This document shows, piece by piece, positions 8,123 through 16,161 of a stretch of 64,000 nt of DNA. Location of the stretch: NCBI GenBank assembly GCA_902553315.1, contig CACDKN010000001.1:248001-312000 (forward strand). The letters run 5' to 3'. Origin of the DNA: AG-339-G14 sp902553315 (GTDB lineage: Bacteria > Pseudomonadota > Gammaproteobacteria > Magnimaribacterales > AG-339-G14). Positions within the stretch are counted from its first letter, which is position 1, and the number at the start of each line of letters is the position of its first letter. The notes under the pieces are model-generated. The model saw only the letters and a program-made list of their open reading frames with translations, had not been told where the DNA came from and did no database searches. The translations under genes were made by a program, and so were the position numbers.

Positions 8123-8992
8123 TTAACTCTTCGGTGGAAAGGGGATCAAAGAGCTTGTTCTTTTTAGGTAACTCAAATAATCCTCCTCATGACCCCACTT
8201 TTGCATTCCCTGTCTTTCTAAAAGGTTAACACCACTAACCATCGTCAGTAAAAAAATTACAAAAATAGGAGAAATAAGCGCTACATATTGCCAACCTTCA
8301 ATAACTGGGTAGGCAATAACGGCAATTCCAATCCATAAAACAATTTCTCCAAAATAATTAGGGTGTCTGGACCAAGACCAAAGACCACTTTGAATAAATT
8401 TATCTGCATTTTCAGGATTATTTTTAAATTTACTTTTTTGTTGATCTGATATTACTTCAATCACAAAACCCAACAACCAAATTATTCCACCAGTTACAGC
8501 AAAGGCGTCGATACCTATTTCTTTTTGAGAACTTAAAGCAGCAAAGGCCATTCCAGCAGTAATCAGCACCCAAAGTCCTTGAATAGTCCAGGCCATCAAA
8601 AATTGATAGAAATTGGGCTTAATATGTTTAAACCTTTTATCTTCACCAGCATTTTTTACTCTTCTTGAAAGAAATAAACCTAATCTGCTTGCCCAGATTA
8701 AAATAAGCGAACAAATTAATACGTCTCTTAAATTTATCTCTTGGGAAAATAAGGTAACTAATAAAATAGCGGTTATATAAGTCATTGAGCCAGTCAGATC
8801 GTAATAATGCTCGGTTTGATAGACATAAGAAGGAATAAAAATTATCCACTGCAAGATAAATATATACAGAGTAACAATATACATTATTGGTATGTCCGCA
8901 AAGAGAACAGAGTTTGCAGAAATAGCTAAAGTGAAAAGAAAGCCAATTGAGATAGAAAGAAGCGTAAAAAATATTGAAGAAAAAGGCTTCAT
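8123..8992 (-). CDS. DUF1295 / steroid 5-alpha-reductase-like membrane protein
   Basis: A polytopic inner-membrane protein of 289 residues with about eight hydrophobic segments. The signature SGLWSWSRHPNYFGEIVLW in the C-terminal third defines the DUF1295 / steroid-5-alpha-reductase-C-terminal fold shared with isoprenylcysteine methyltransferases, and a late charged stretch (LLERQGMQKWGHEEDYLSY) matches the family. Members are NADPH-dependent reductases or methyltransferases on hydrophobic substrates, mostly uncharacterised in bacteria. It is divergent from the flavoenzyme gene at 9052, with about 60 bp between them. Confidence 0.85.
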   Translation of the reverse strand: MKPFSSIFFTLLSISIGFLFTLAISANSVLFADIPIMYIVTLYIFILQWIIFIPSYVYQTEHYYDLTGSMTYITAILLVTLFSQEINLRDVLICSLILIWASRLGLFLSRRVKNAGEDKRFKHIKPNFYQFLMAWTIQGLWVLITAGMAFAALSSQKEIGIDAFAVTGGIIWLLGFVIEVISDQQKSKFKNNPENADKFIQSGLWSWSRHPNYFGEIVLWIGIAVIAYPVIEGWQYVALISPIFVIFLLTMVSGVNLLERQGMQKWGHEEDYLSYLKRTSSLIPFPPKS

Positions 8993-9051
8993 ATTTTGCC
9001 AGTATAAACTTAATATAGATTGAAAGGAAAATTAAAAAAGAAAGGAGAAAT

Positions 9052-10194
9052 ATGATGAAATCACCCATTTGTGAGATGTTAGAAATTGAATTTCCTCTGG
9101 TAGCTTTCTCGCATTGCCGAGACGTAGTAGTTGCTGTTTCGAAAGCAGGGGGCTGCGGTGTTCTTGGAGCTGTTGGAATGTCGCCGGAACAACTTGAAAA
9201 AGAATTGAAATGGATCGATGATCACATTGATGGAAAGCCTTATGGAGTCGACGTCCTCATTCCAAACAAAATGGTTGGCAAGGATGAAAAATTTGATCCT
9301 GAAAAATTGGCAAAAATGATACCTCAAGAATATGCTGATTTTAGGGCCGATGTTTTAGAAAAACATGGTATTGATTCTCCTGAATTAAGAGAAATAGATA
9401 CCGCAGGATCAGGATTTGCTGAAAATACTCAATCCGATGGAGCTAAAGCTCTGCTAGACGTTGCCTTTAATCATCCCATAAAAATTATTGCCAATGCTCT
9501 TGGAGTTCCGCCAGATTGGATGATTGAGATGGGCAAAGAGAATAATTGCAAGGTGGCAGCTTTATTGGGAACAGCAAAACACGCTATCAATCAGGTGAAA
9601 GCCGGAGTTGATATTCTTGTCGTTTCTGGAACTGAAGCTGGAGGACACTGTGGGAGTGTTTCTACGATGGTTTTGATCCCTGAAGTGCACGAAGCTATTC
9701 AACCTTACGGAGATGTACCTATTTTGGCTGCTGGTGGAATTGTGACTGGTAAACAGATGGCTGCTGCTATGGCAATGGGTGCGTCAGGGGCCTGGTGTGG
9801 ATCGGTTTGGTTGACCACAATCGAGTCTGAAGTTGATCCAATTGTAAAAGAGAAAATGGTGGCTGCTAATTCAAGTCAAACGGTAAGATCCAGAAGCAGA
9901 ACTGGTAAGCATTCAAGGCAATTAGTGACACCTTGGACGGAAGCATGGGAATCAGAGACGGCTCCAGAACCTTTACCGATGCCTTTACAACCAATGGTTG
10001 CTGAGCCAGCATTGCAAAAAGTTAATAAACTGGCAGCAGGAGGGCACGATGGTGCAAAAGATCTTGCAACTTATTGGGTTGGCCAAGGCGTTGGATTAAT
10101 GAACCAAAGTATCTCAGCTAGTGACGTAGTCCAAGAGTTTAAAGAAGATTTTATAAATGCTTATGAAAGGCTTGATAATTTTCTAGGAAACTAA
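9052..10194 (+). CDS. Nitronate monooxygenase-like FMN oxidoreductase
   Basis: A TIM-barrel flavoprotein of 380 residues in the nitronate monooxygenase / 2-nitropropane dioxygenase-like family. FMN-binding and catalytic motifs are visible: VVSGTEAGGHCG (with the family histidine), PILAAGGIVTGKQMAAAMAMGASGAWCGS and the early AVSKAGGCGVLGAVG. Family members oxidise alkyl nitronates or serve as enoyl reductases; the substrate here is not known. Two consecutive ATG codons occur; AGGAG at 9043-9047 lies 4 nt from the first and 7 nt from the second (9055), so the second may be the true start. It is convergent with the following ABM-like gene. Confidence 0.87.
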   Translation: MMKSPICEMLEIEFPLVAFSHCRDVVVAVSKAGGCGVLGAVGMSPEQLEKELKWIDDHIDGKPYGVDVLIPNKMVGKDEKFDPEKLAKMIPQEYADFRADVLEKHGIDSPELREIDTAGSGFAENTQSDGAKALLDVAFNHPIKIIANALGVPPDWMIEMGKENNCKVAALLGTAKHAINQVKAGVDILVVSGTEAGGHCGSVSTMVLIPEVHEAIQPYGDVPILAAGGIVTGKQMAAAMAMGASGAWCGSVWLTTIESEVDPIVKEKMVAANSSQTVRSRSRTGKHSRQLVTPWTEAWESETAPEPLPMPLQPMVAEPALQKVNKLAAGGHDGAKDLATYWVGQGVGLMNQSISASDVVQEFKEDFINAYERLDNFLGN

Positions 10195-10197
10195 ATC

Positions 10198-10662
10198 TTA
10201 GTTTAAGTTTAAGATTTCCGATTTTAGACCTTCGATTACTTTATGGTAGCCACCTTCTTTGGTTCTAAAATCGTTGGTAAAACCATCTAGAACCTTCATC
10301 AAGGAATCTTCGGAATTTCCTAAGACTTGGAAATCTTTGAGTTCAAAAATTTCAAAGAATTCTTTTTCCCAATCACTTCCTTGAAATTGTTCTACGTGAA
10401 AAACTGCAGCGTTATTATTTTTATAAACTTCGTATAAAAAAACTTTTTTATTGTCTGGAGAAAAATAATATTGATAAATTAAAGTATTGGGTTCATTTTT
10501 TTTTACATTATCCGAAATCGCATAAGTGAATTCCTTTGCGGCTTGTTCTTTTCCTTCTAATACCGATAAGTCAATTTGAAAAATAATTGGATCAAGTTTT
10601 TTATGATCCATAGAAAAAGTGTTCAAAGAAAATATAAATAAAAGTGCTACAAAGTATTTCAT
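10198..10662 (-). CDS. Exported ABM-like small protein
   Basis: A 154-residue protein started at the MKYFVALLFIFSL signal peptide; a four-codon longer frame (to 10674) adds MENI before it. The segment EPNTLIYQYYFSPDNKKVFLYEVYKNNNAAVFHVEQF follows the dimeric alpha-beta-barrel pattern of antibiotic-biosynthesis-monooxygenase-like proteins, so a periplasmic version of that fold is likely. The function is unknown. It lies 16 bp downstream of the SDR gene on the same strand and is the last gene of a DUF1330 - Fe-ADH - SDR - ABM-like run. Confidence 0.72.
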   Translation of the reverse strand: MKYFVALLFIFSLNTFSMDHKKLDPIIFQIDLSVLEGKEQAAKEFTYAISDNVKKNEPNTLIYQYYFSPDNKKVFLYEVYKNNNAAVFHVEQFQGSDWEKEFFEIFELKDFQVLGNSEDSLMKVLDGFTNDFRTKEGGYHKVIEGLKSEILNLN

Positions 10663-10678
10663 AATGTTTTCCATAAAA

Positions 10679-11437
10679 TTAGCTATTCCACCAAGAAGTG
10701 TCAGAAAATGATCTTATATCAATCTCATGAGTCCAAGTAGATTTTTTTTGTTTCGCAATAAAAAGGTAAGTTTCAGCTACTTCCTCAGGAATTATCATAC
10801 CGTTTTCACCTTTCTTTTCTTTGAACTGCTCAAATAATTCAGGGCCTAACATTTTTCCTAAAGTATCTGGAGCATCTACAGCGCCATCAATAATAATATG
10901 GGCTACGTGAATTCCATCTTTTGCAAACTCAGCGTTCAAGGATTGACACAGCATTCGTCTTCCACCCATCGCAGCAGCATGAGAATGTTGACCACCATTA
11001 CCGCGAACTGCCGATGTTGCTGAGGTAACAATAATGTTGCCAGATTGTCTTTCTTTCATCTTTGGGGTGAGTACTTGGGCGAGCCTGAACAAACCAAAAG
11101 TCGCCATGCGCCAGCCCATTTCGAAAGCTTTATAACTAGTATCGGCCAAAGCTCGATCCCCAATTTGTGCGCCAATGTTATAAATTACCGTATCAATAGG
11201 ACCAATTTCTGATTCAATTTTATTTACTAAATCTTCGATAGAACTTTCCTCTATAACATTCAAAAGCGAACCTGAAGCCTTGCCGCCTGCGTCTTCTATT
11301 TCTTTTATAAGTCTTTTTAAACCCTCTTCATCGGTCCTCCTCGCAAGGTATGCATGATAACCATCGGAGGCAAATTTTTTAGCCACTGTTCCCCCAATAC
11401 CAGCACCGGCTCCAATCACTAAACAAACTTTTTCCAT
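10679..11437 (-). CDS. SDR family protein lacking the catalytic Tyr-Lys pair
   Basis: A 252-residue short-chain dehydrogenase/reductase by fold. The Rossmann motif GAGAGIGGTVAKKFA is at residues 9-23, and YNIGAQ replaces the usual NNAG. The catalytic YxxxK is not present: the aligned stretch reads QHSHAAAMGGRRM, so the tyrosine position is His (or Ser) and the lysine is Met. A serine remains in VTSATSA. It may be a non-catalytic NAD(P)-binding protein or use different chemistry. It sits 17 bp after the iron alcohol dehydrogenase gene in the same operon, which suggests a role in the same oxidation pathway. Confidence 0.83.
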   Translation of the reverse strand: MEKVCLVIGAGAGIGGTVAKKFASDGYHAYLARRTDEEGLKRLIKEIEDAGGKASGSLLNVIEESSIEDLVNKIESEIGPIDTVIYNIGAQIGDRALADTSYKAFEMGWRMATFGLFRLAQVLTPKMKERQSGNIIVTSATSAVRGNGGQHSHAAAMGGRRMLCQSLNAEFAKDGIHVAHIIIDGAVDAPDTLGKMLGPELFEQFKEKKGENGMIIPEEVAETYLFIAKQKKSTWTHEIDIRSFSDTSWWNS

Positions 11438-11454
11438 AATTTATTTAAAGCTCC

Positions 11455-12585
11455 TCACATTGCATCTAAAAATAATCTTTCCCATTCTTCAGGATTAGGT
11501 AATCTTGGCGTTGTCACGTTACTGGGATCAGTTATCGAGTGTTTTACAAGTTCAGGAATCATATCTTCGGTAACTCCCATTTCTTTTAGTCCCCCGGGCA
11601 AACCAATTTTTTCATTTAATTTCTCAATTTCAATCGCAAGGTCTGCCGATGCATTTTTCCCCATTGCTTGCGCAATTCTTGGATACTTGTCACCCACATG
11701 ATCTTTATTAAATCTCAATACGGTAGGTAATATAACTCCATTTAGAGTTCCGTGGTGCAACCTTAGTTCTTGATCAGCACCAATGGCATGACTCATGGAA
11801 TGAACTGCTCCCAGTCCTTTTGAAAATGCCATAGCTCCTTCAGTTGAGGCCATCATCATATTCCATCTCGCATCCTTATCCTGACCGTCTTCACAAGCTC
11901 TGACAAGACTTTCTTTCTTAACTATTTTTTCAATACCATCTAAGCCAACTGCTTCGGCTGGTGGATCGTTAATTGGTGACATGATAGCTTCTATACAATG
12001 AGTTAAAGCATCCATTCCTGCTCCGGCTGTCAAGATTGGCGGCAAGCCTAGTGTAAGTTCTGGGTCGCATATTGCAGCGGCTGGTCTTAAATGTTCACTT
12101 GCTAAAATAAGTTTCCTGCCATCATTCATAATAATTACAGAACCAACCGAAACTTCACTTCCTGTTCCAGAAGTTGTTGGAATAGCTATCATTGGAACGG
12201 TTTTATTTATCTTTCCAAAACCTCCTTCATTCAGAGAATAGTCCACTACATCTCCTTCATGATTAGCCATCAAGGCAACAGCTTTGCCGAGGTCCATGCT
12301 GGATCCACCACCAAATCCGATTACACCATCACATTCGTTTGTTTTATAAGCGTCCAGCGCTTCATTTACTGCCTTCTCTGTAGGATTTGCCGGAGTTTCT
12401 TCGTAAAATGTAGGAGAAAGTTCATTTGACAAAAGATTTCTAATCTTATCTGTCATCCCAATAGATGAGAGCCCGGGGTCCGTACAAATGAGAGGTTTTT
12501 TTATTCCATGAGCCTTTAAAATCTCTGAAATTTTCTTCAAAGATCCATTTTCGAAGTGAGGTTTATTAAAAAAATTTAGCTGCAT
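11455..12585 (-). CDS. Iron-containing alcohol dehydrogenase
   Basis: A 376-residue group III (iron-dependent) alcohol dehydrogenase. The NAD-binding FGGGSSMDLGKAVAL and TTSGTGSEVS loops are present. The metal ligands are readable: Asp and His in GAGMDALTHCIEA, His in AVHSMSHAIGA and His in LHHGTLNGVILP. Substrates of the family range from simple alcohols to maleylacetate and hydroxy acids, so the reaction is not assigned. It is the second gene of a four-gene minus-strand operon, 1 bp after a DUF1330 gene and 17 bp before the SDR. Confidence 0.92.
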   Translation of the reverse strand: MQLNFFNKPHFENGSLKKISEILKAHGIKKPLICTDPGLSSIGMTDKIRNLLSNELSPTFYEETPANPTEKAVNEALDAYKTNECDGVIGFGGGSSMDLGKAVALMANHEGDVVDYSLNEGGFGKINKTVPMIAIPTTSGTGSEVSVGSVIIMNDGRKLILASEHLRPAAAICDPELTLGLPPILTAGAGMDALTHCIEAIMSPINDPPAEAVGLDGIEKIVKKESLVRACEDGQDKDARWNMMMASTEGAMAFSKGLGAVHSMSHAIGADQELRLHHGTLNGVILPTVLRFNKDHVGDKYPRIAQAMGKNASADLAIEIEKLNEKIGLPGGLKEMGVTEDMIPELVKHSITDPSNVTTPRLPNPEEWERLFLDAM

Positions 12586-12586
12586 T

Positions 12587-12889
12587 TTATCCCAAGCTTT
12601 TGATCACAGATAAATTATGCATTATTGAATTTGGATGTCTGTGTTCTTTCGAAAGGTTTTGATATTCCTCATCGTTATACCACTTGTCAAACTCGTCTTT
12701 TGAATTAAATGTCCACATTGCAACTCGACCTTTTAAACCCTCGCCTTCAATTTTTTCTGGAGCATCATCAAAGGTTATAAATTCACCACCATGTTTTTTT
12801 AAAATCCCAAAAAAACCTTTTTCATAGTTACGAAAATTCTCGGCATCTTTAATTTCAAAATTTGCAATCACGTATACTTTACTTGACAT
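12587..12889 (-). CDS. DUF1330 family protein
   Basis: A 100-residue DUF1330 protein with the ferredoxin-like dimeric alpha-beta-barrel fold. The N-terminal KVYVIANFEIKDAENFRNYEKGFFGILKKHGGEF and the later RVAMWTFNSKDEFDKWYNDEEYQNLSKEHRH are typical. The function of the family is unknown. It opens the operon that continues with the iron alcohol dehydrogenase, and is divergent from the TonB-dependent receptor at 13059 across a 169-bp intergenic region. Confidence 0.82.
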   Translation of the reverse strand: MSSKVYVIANFEIKDAENFRNYEKGFFGILKKHGGEFITFDDAPEKIEGEGLKGRVAMWTFNSKDEFDKWYNDEEYQNLSKEHRHPNSIMHNLSVIKSLG

Positions 12890-13022
12890 AGTCTTACCCC
12901 ATACTTTCGACGAATAAATATCTTAACAAAAAAAACAAGATTTTTTCTTTATATTAATTTACCGACTCAAAGGCGGCTTAATTGTCTTTAATTCAGAAAC
13001 AATAATCAGTAATATTTAAGAG

Positions 13023-13037
13023 AATTGCTTAGCAATT
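13023..13037. promoter_or_regulatory. Palindrome upstream of TonB receptor
   Basis: AATTGC-TTA-GCAATT is a perfect 6-bp inverted repeat with a 3-nt centre, about 20 bp before the receptor start. A GGGGGA ribosome-binding sequence follows at 13047-13052. It could be an operator or a short 5'-UTR hairpin. The regulator is unknown, and such short palindromes also arise by chance in AT-rich DNA. Confidence 0.35.
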
Positions 13038-13058
13038 TATACATATGGGGGAAAATAA

Positions 13059-15563
13059 ATGAAAATTTTTAAGCTATGTTTAATGGCAGCGCCGTTAATC
13101 ACGTCTTTATATGCATTTTCACAAGATGCAGTTTTAGAAGAGTTGGTAGTTACCGCTCAAAAAAGAGAATCAACTTTAATGGATACGTCAGCTGCTTTGG
13201 TTGCTGTTTCAGGAGAAGATCTTGATCAGGCCGGAGTAAACGCAATTGACGACATTGCTCTTTTAACTCCTGACGTTCAAGTCTCTGGAGAAGGAAAAGC
13301 CAGAATGGGAGTAAGAATAAGAGGTGTAGGAACCTATGGTTTTGATATTGCTGTTGACCCATCTGTTGCCATGGTTGTAGATGGAGTAACTCAGCCAAGA
13401 GTTTCTACTTTTATGAACGGATTCGATGACATTGAAAGATTAGAAATCCTAAAAGGACCACAAGGAGCAATTTATGGAACTAATGCTTTAGGTGGAATCG
13501 TAAACATTGTTACAAAAAAACCAACCCAAGAACAATCCGCTCGAATAAAAGTCAAAGGTGGAAACAATGGTAGACAAGATTTAAATTTAAGTCTGCAAGG
13601 TGGAATTAATGATGCCGTATCTGCTAGATTTAATCTAATTAGAGAAGTCGATGAGGGAGTTTCATTTGACCCTAATTCTGGCCAAGACGATGGAGTCCAT
13701 TTGTCTGGTTATAGGCTTTCTTTTTATGGAGAAGCTGGAGCCACGGAATGGAATTTGAAAATGGCTAATACTTTGCTTGAGCAAGACGCAACTATTTCTG
13801 AAGTAGCTTTTCTTTGTAATTCAAAAGCACCCGGTCAAGCAGCTGAATATTTTGGAGTTGCTGGGTTACCTCCAAATAATACCAATGGAGATGTTTGTTC
13901 AGCTAATGCAGCTCCGTCTTCCTATCAGACTTTAGGAACAGCAAATATGTCAAACCCTTTAGTAGTAGCTGCACTTTCGGATCAGTACAGCCAAGCGATG
14001 ACTATTTCTGGTTTTAATGTAGTTGAAACAACGGATGTCTCTTTTTCTTCAACAACTGATCTTGGTGGAATGTCATTGACTTCAGTCCTTGGATACCAAA
14101 AGGTTAATTCCTTTGAAGACAGAGATTTTGACCAATTAGATCTTAATGCAATATTTCAAGAACATGCTGCGGATACTGAAACTACTTCTCTTGAGCTCAG
14201 ACTTGATTCAGATCCTTCTGATGAAATCGAATGGTCTGTAGGGGTTTATGCAATGAGAGATGAAGGTTCAAGATTAGATACGTTTGCCTCTGGAAATCAA
14301 AGTAGTTTTGCTGCCGCCTTTGGATTAGGAGCAGCTGCAGCTGCAGTCTCTACAGCTAACACTACCGAAGCTGCTGCAGGAGATTACGCAATTGGTGTTA
14401 ATCCAAGAGCTGTGCCAAATATCATTGCAGCATATCAAGCTTGTGCCGCTGCAGGAAACTGTAGAGCTTTCTTGAATCCAACTACTCAAAGACCTGTTCC
14501 ATTTGGTGAGTTTGTCGATGCTATTGATGTTGCAAATTTAAACCAAGCTTTAAATGGAGAGTGGACAAGTTCAGTAAATGTAGATTTGGACACCGAATCA
14601 AATGCAATTTTTGCCAATGTTAAATTTCCTCTAACAGAGCAGCTTAATTTATTACTAGCAGGAAGATATACTGACCATGACAAGCCTTATACTTACACCG
14701 GTTCAACAAATGCTCTTAGAGTACCTTTCGTATCTGCTCCATTTGTAGTAAATAATGGTTCCTTTCATGAAGAATTTAATCCCAAAGCAACTCTTGAATA
14801 TGTCGGTGATGATAGTTTAGCTTGGCTAACTTTTGCCGCTGGATTTAAAGCAGGAAGCGTTGGATTTGCTAACTTCAGCGCATCTGCGGCAGATACGCCT
14901 GCTGCCATGGAAGAACTTGAAATGATTGAATTGGGTTATAAAGCAACTCTTCAAGATGGTAGAAGTCAATTAGAAGCCATTGCTTACACTTACGATTATA
15001 CCGATCATCAACAATTGTTAGTTTGTACCACTGCGGCTGGTCCTGCAGGTTGTGTTAAGACTGGAGACGCAACAATCAATGGTCTTGATTTAGCCTACAG
15101 AACGGCTTTAACTTCGCAAACAAGATTTTCCGTTGCTTATTCTTACATTGATGCCAGTTGGGATAGATTCTTAGATGATAGAGATCCCTCTGCAGCAGTA
15201 AACCTTGCCGGGAAACAAATGCCTCAAAGTGCTGAAAACAACTTAAACGTTAGCGTCGAACATGTGCAACCAGTTGCAGCTGGCGACATTGTTTACAGTC
15301 TTGCGGCAGCTTATAAAGATGATTACGTTTTAGGACTAGATCCTTGGACAAATGTTAATGATGTTCAAGATTTCACAATGGTTAATTTAAATATAACTCT
15401 TGAAAGAGCAGGCAACTTTGACATTGGCTTTTTCTGCACTAACTGTAGTGATTTTGAGTACAAGCGAGTAGCGCTTGAACTTGGAAGAGGCGGTGGTGGA
15501 GGCCAGCGTTATGCTATGGCCGACGGAAGAAGATACGGTATTGAAGCAACAAGTAACTTTTAA
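13059..15563 (+). CDS. TonB-dependent outer membrane receptor
   Basis: An 834-residue TonB-dependent receptor for energised uptake across the outer membrane. A signal peptide (residues 1 to about 21) precedes a TonB-box-like EELVVTAQKRES. The plug domain follows, with ALVAVSGEDLDQAGV, RIRGVGTYG and EILKGPQGAIYGTNALGGIVNIVTKKP. The remaining roughly 600 residues form the beta-barrel, ending in phenylalanine as expected for BAM recognition. An alanine-rich stretch near residues 420-450 is a likely surface loop. The ligand is unknown; the neighbouring oxidoreductase operon, sulfatase and MarR regulator suggest an organic substrate rather than a siderophore. Confidence 0.94.
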   Translation: MKIFKLCLMAAPLITSLYAFSQDAVLEELVVTAQKRESTLMDTSAALVAVSGEDLDQAGVNAIDDIALLTPDVQVSGEGKARMGVRIRGVGTYGFDIAVDPSVAMVVDGVTQPRVSTFMNGFDDIERLEILKGPQGAIYGTNALGGIVNIVTKKPTQEQSARIKVKGGNNGRQDLNLSLQGGINDAVSARFNLIREVDEGVSFDPNSGQDDGVHLSGYRLSFYGEAGATEWNLKMANTLLEQDATISEVAFLCNSKAPGQAAEYFGVAGLPPNNTNGDVCSANAAPSSYQTLGTANMSNPLVVAALSDQYSQAMTISGFNVVETTDVSFSSTTDLGGMSLTSVLGYQKVNSFEDRDFDQLDLNAIFQEHAADTETTSLELRLDSDPSDEIEWSVGVYAMRDEGSRLDTFASGNQSSFAAAFGLGAAAAAVSTANTTEAAAGDYAIGVNPRAVPNIIAAYQACAAAGNCRAFLNPTTQRPVPFGEFVDAIDVANLNQALNGEWTSSVNVDLDTESNAIFANVKFPLTEQLNLLLAGRYTDHDKPYTYTGSTNALRVPFVSAPFVVNNGSFHEEFNPKATLEYVGDDSLAWLTFAAGFKAGSVGFANFSASAADTPAAMEELEMIELGYKATLQDGRSQLEAIAYTYDYTDHQQLLVCTTAAGPAGCVKTGDATINGLDLAYRTALTSQTRFSVAYSYIDASWDRFLDDRDPSAAVNLAGKQMPQSAENNLNVSVEHVQPVAAGDIVYSLAAAYKDDYVLGLDPWTNVNDVQDFTMVNLNITLERAGNFDIGFFCTNCSDFEYKRVALELGRGGGGGQRYAMADGRRYGIEATSNF

Positions 15564-15574
15564 GTTTATTCATC

Positions 15575-15607
15575 AAAAAGGCGTCTATGGAATTAGACGC
15601 CTTTTTT
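15575..15607. terminator. Bidirectional rho-independent terminator
   Basis: A 12-bp perfect stem (AAAAAGGCGTCT paired with AGACGCCTTTTT) with an 8-nt loop, ending in a T run on the plus strand and preceded by an A run that serves the minus strand. It lies between the convergent TonB-receptor and MarR-like genes and overlaps the last bases of the latter. It is the clearest intrinsic terminator in the window. Confidence 0.9.
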
Positions 15608-16091
15608 AATTTCTATTTTCCAATTCTTCAATTATATTTCTTAATTCTTCTGCGGAAATATTAAGATTCTTTTCGTAAACCTCTTTAACTCCCTCTCCTA
15701 ATGAATTCATAAGCACCTCCATTAAGGAAAGATGCATCGCTATCATAGAAAAAGTCTCTTCAGTTGGGTGATACTCAATTACTCTTTTGTCTTTACTAGG
15801 TTTTTTAACAAAGTAGTTAGCTTTAGTCGATCTGCTAATTAATCTTTCAATACTCCTTGTATTTAAATTAGTCACGCCAACCAAATCACTCATCGTGAAA
15901 TAACCTTTTGTTACAAATTTAGAAATCATAATTAATCTGATGAGTTCATACCTACTATCATTCACATAAACCTGATTCCAATCTGAAGTTTCAGCAAATT
16001 TAGAAAACACTTCATATTTTGATAATTCAAAATGAAGCATAGCTTCTGATAATGCTTTTAGTTTTGATAGGTCTTTCAATTTATTGCTCAT
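15606..16091 (-). CDS. MarR-like winged-helix regulator
   Basis: A 161-residue protein with a predicted winged helix-turn-helix in the middle: YFTMSDLVGVTNLNTRSIERLISRSTKANYFVKKPSKDKRVIEYHPTEE. The SKDKRVIEYHPT wing resembles the D-x-R wing of MarR regulators, and the flanking N- and C-terminal helices would form the dimer interface. It is divergent from the sulfatase-DedA pair across a 70-bp region that holds a 7-bp inverted repeat, and convergent with the TonB receptor. It may control either or both. The effector is unknown. Confidence 0.72.
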   Translation of the reverse strand: MSNKLKDLSKLKALSEAMLHFELSKYEVFSKFAETSDWNQVYVNDSRYELIRLIMISKFVTKGYFTMSDLVGVTNLNTRSIERLISRSTKANYFVKKPSKDKRVIEYHPTEETFSMIAMHLSLMEVLMNSLGEGVKEVYEKNLNISAEELRNIIEELENRN

Positions 16092-16117
16092 AAAGATAAA
16101 TCCATTTAACTTATTTG

Positions 16118-16150
16118 TTAGAATAGTATCTCAAAGGGGAAAAATTCTAA
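16118..16150. promoter_or_regulatory. Inverted repeat in marR-like / sulfatase divergent region
   Basis: TTAGAAT at 16118-16124 and ATTCTAA at 16144-16150 form a perfect 7-bp inverted repeat with 19 bp between. It sits between the divergent regulator and sulfatase start codons, which is where a MarR-type operator would be expected. The half-sites are AT-rich, so chance is a real alternative. Confidence 0.35.
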
Positions 16151-16161
16151 AATAAAAAGTT

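Noticed and set aside
8643..9068. 141-codon minus-strand frame overlapping the DUF1295 gene
   Set aside because: It shares the strand with a well-matched membrane protein in another frame and has no recognisable motif.
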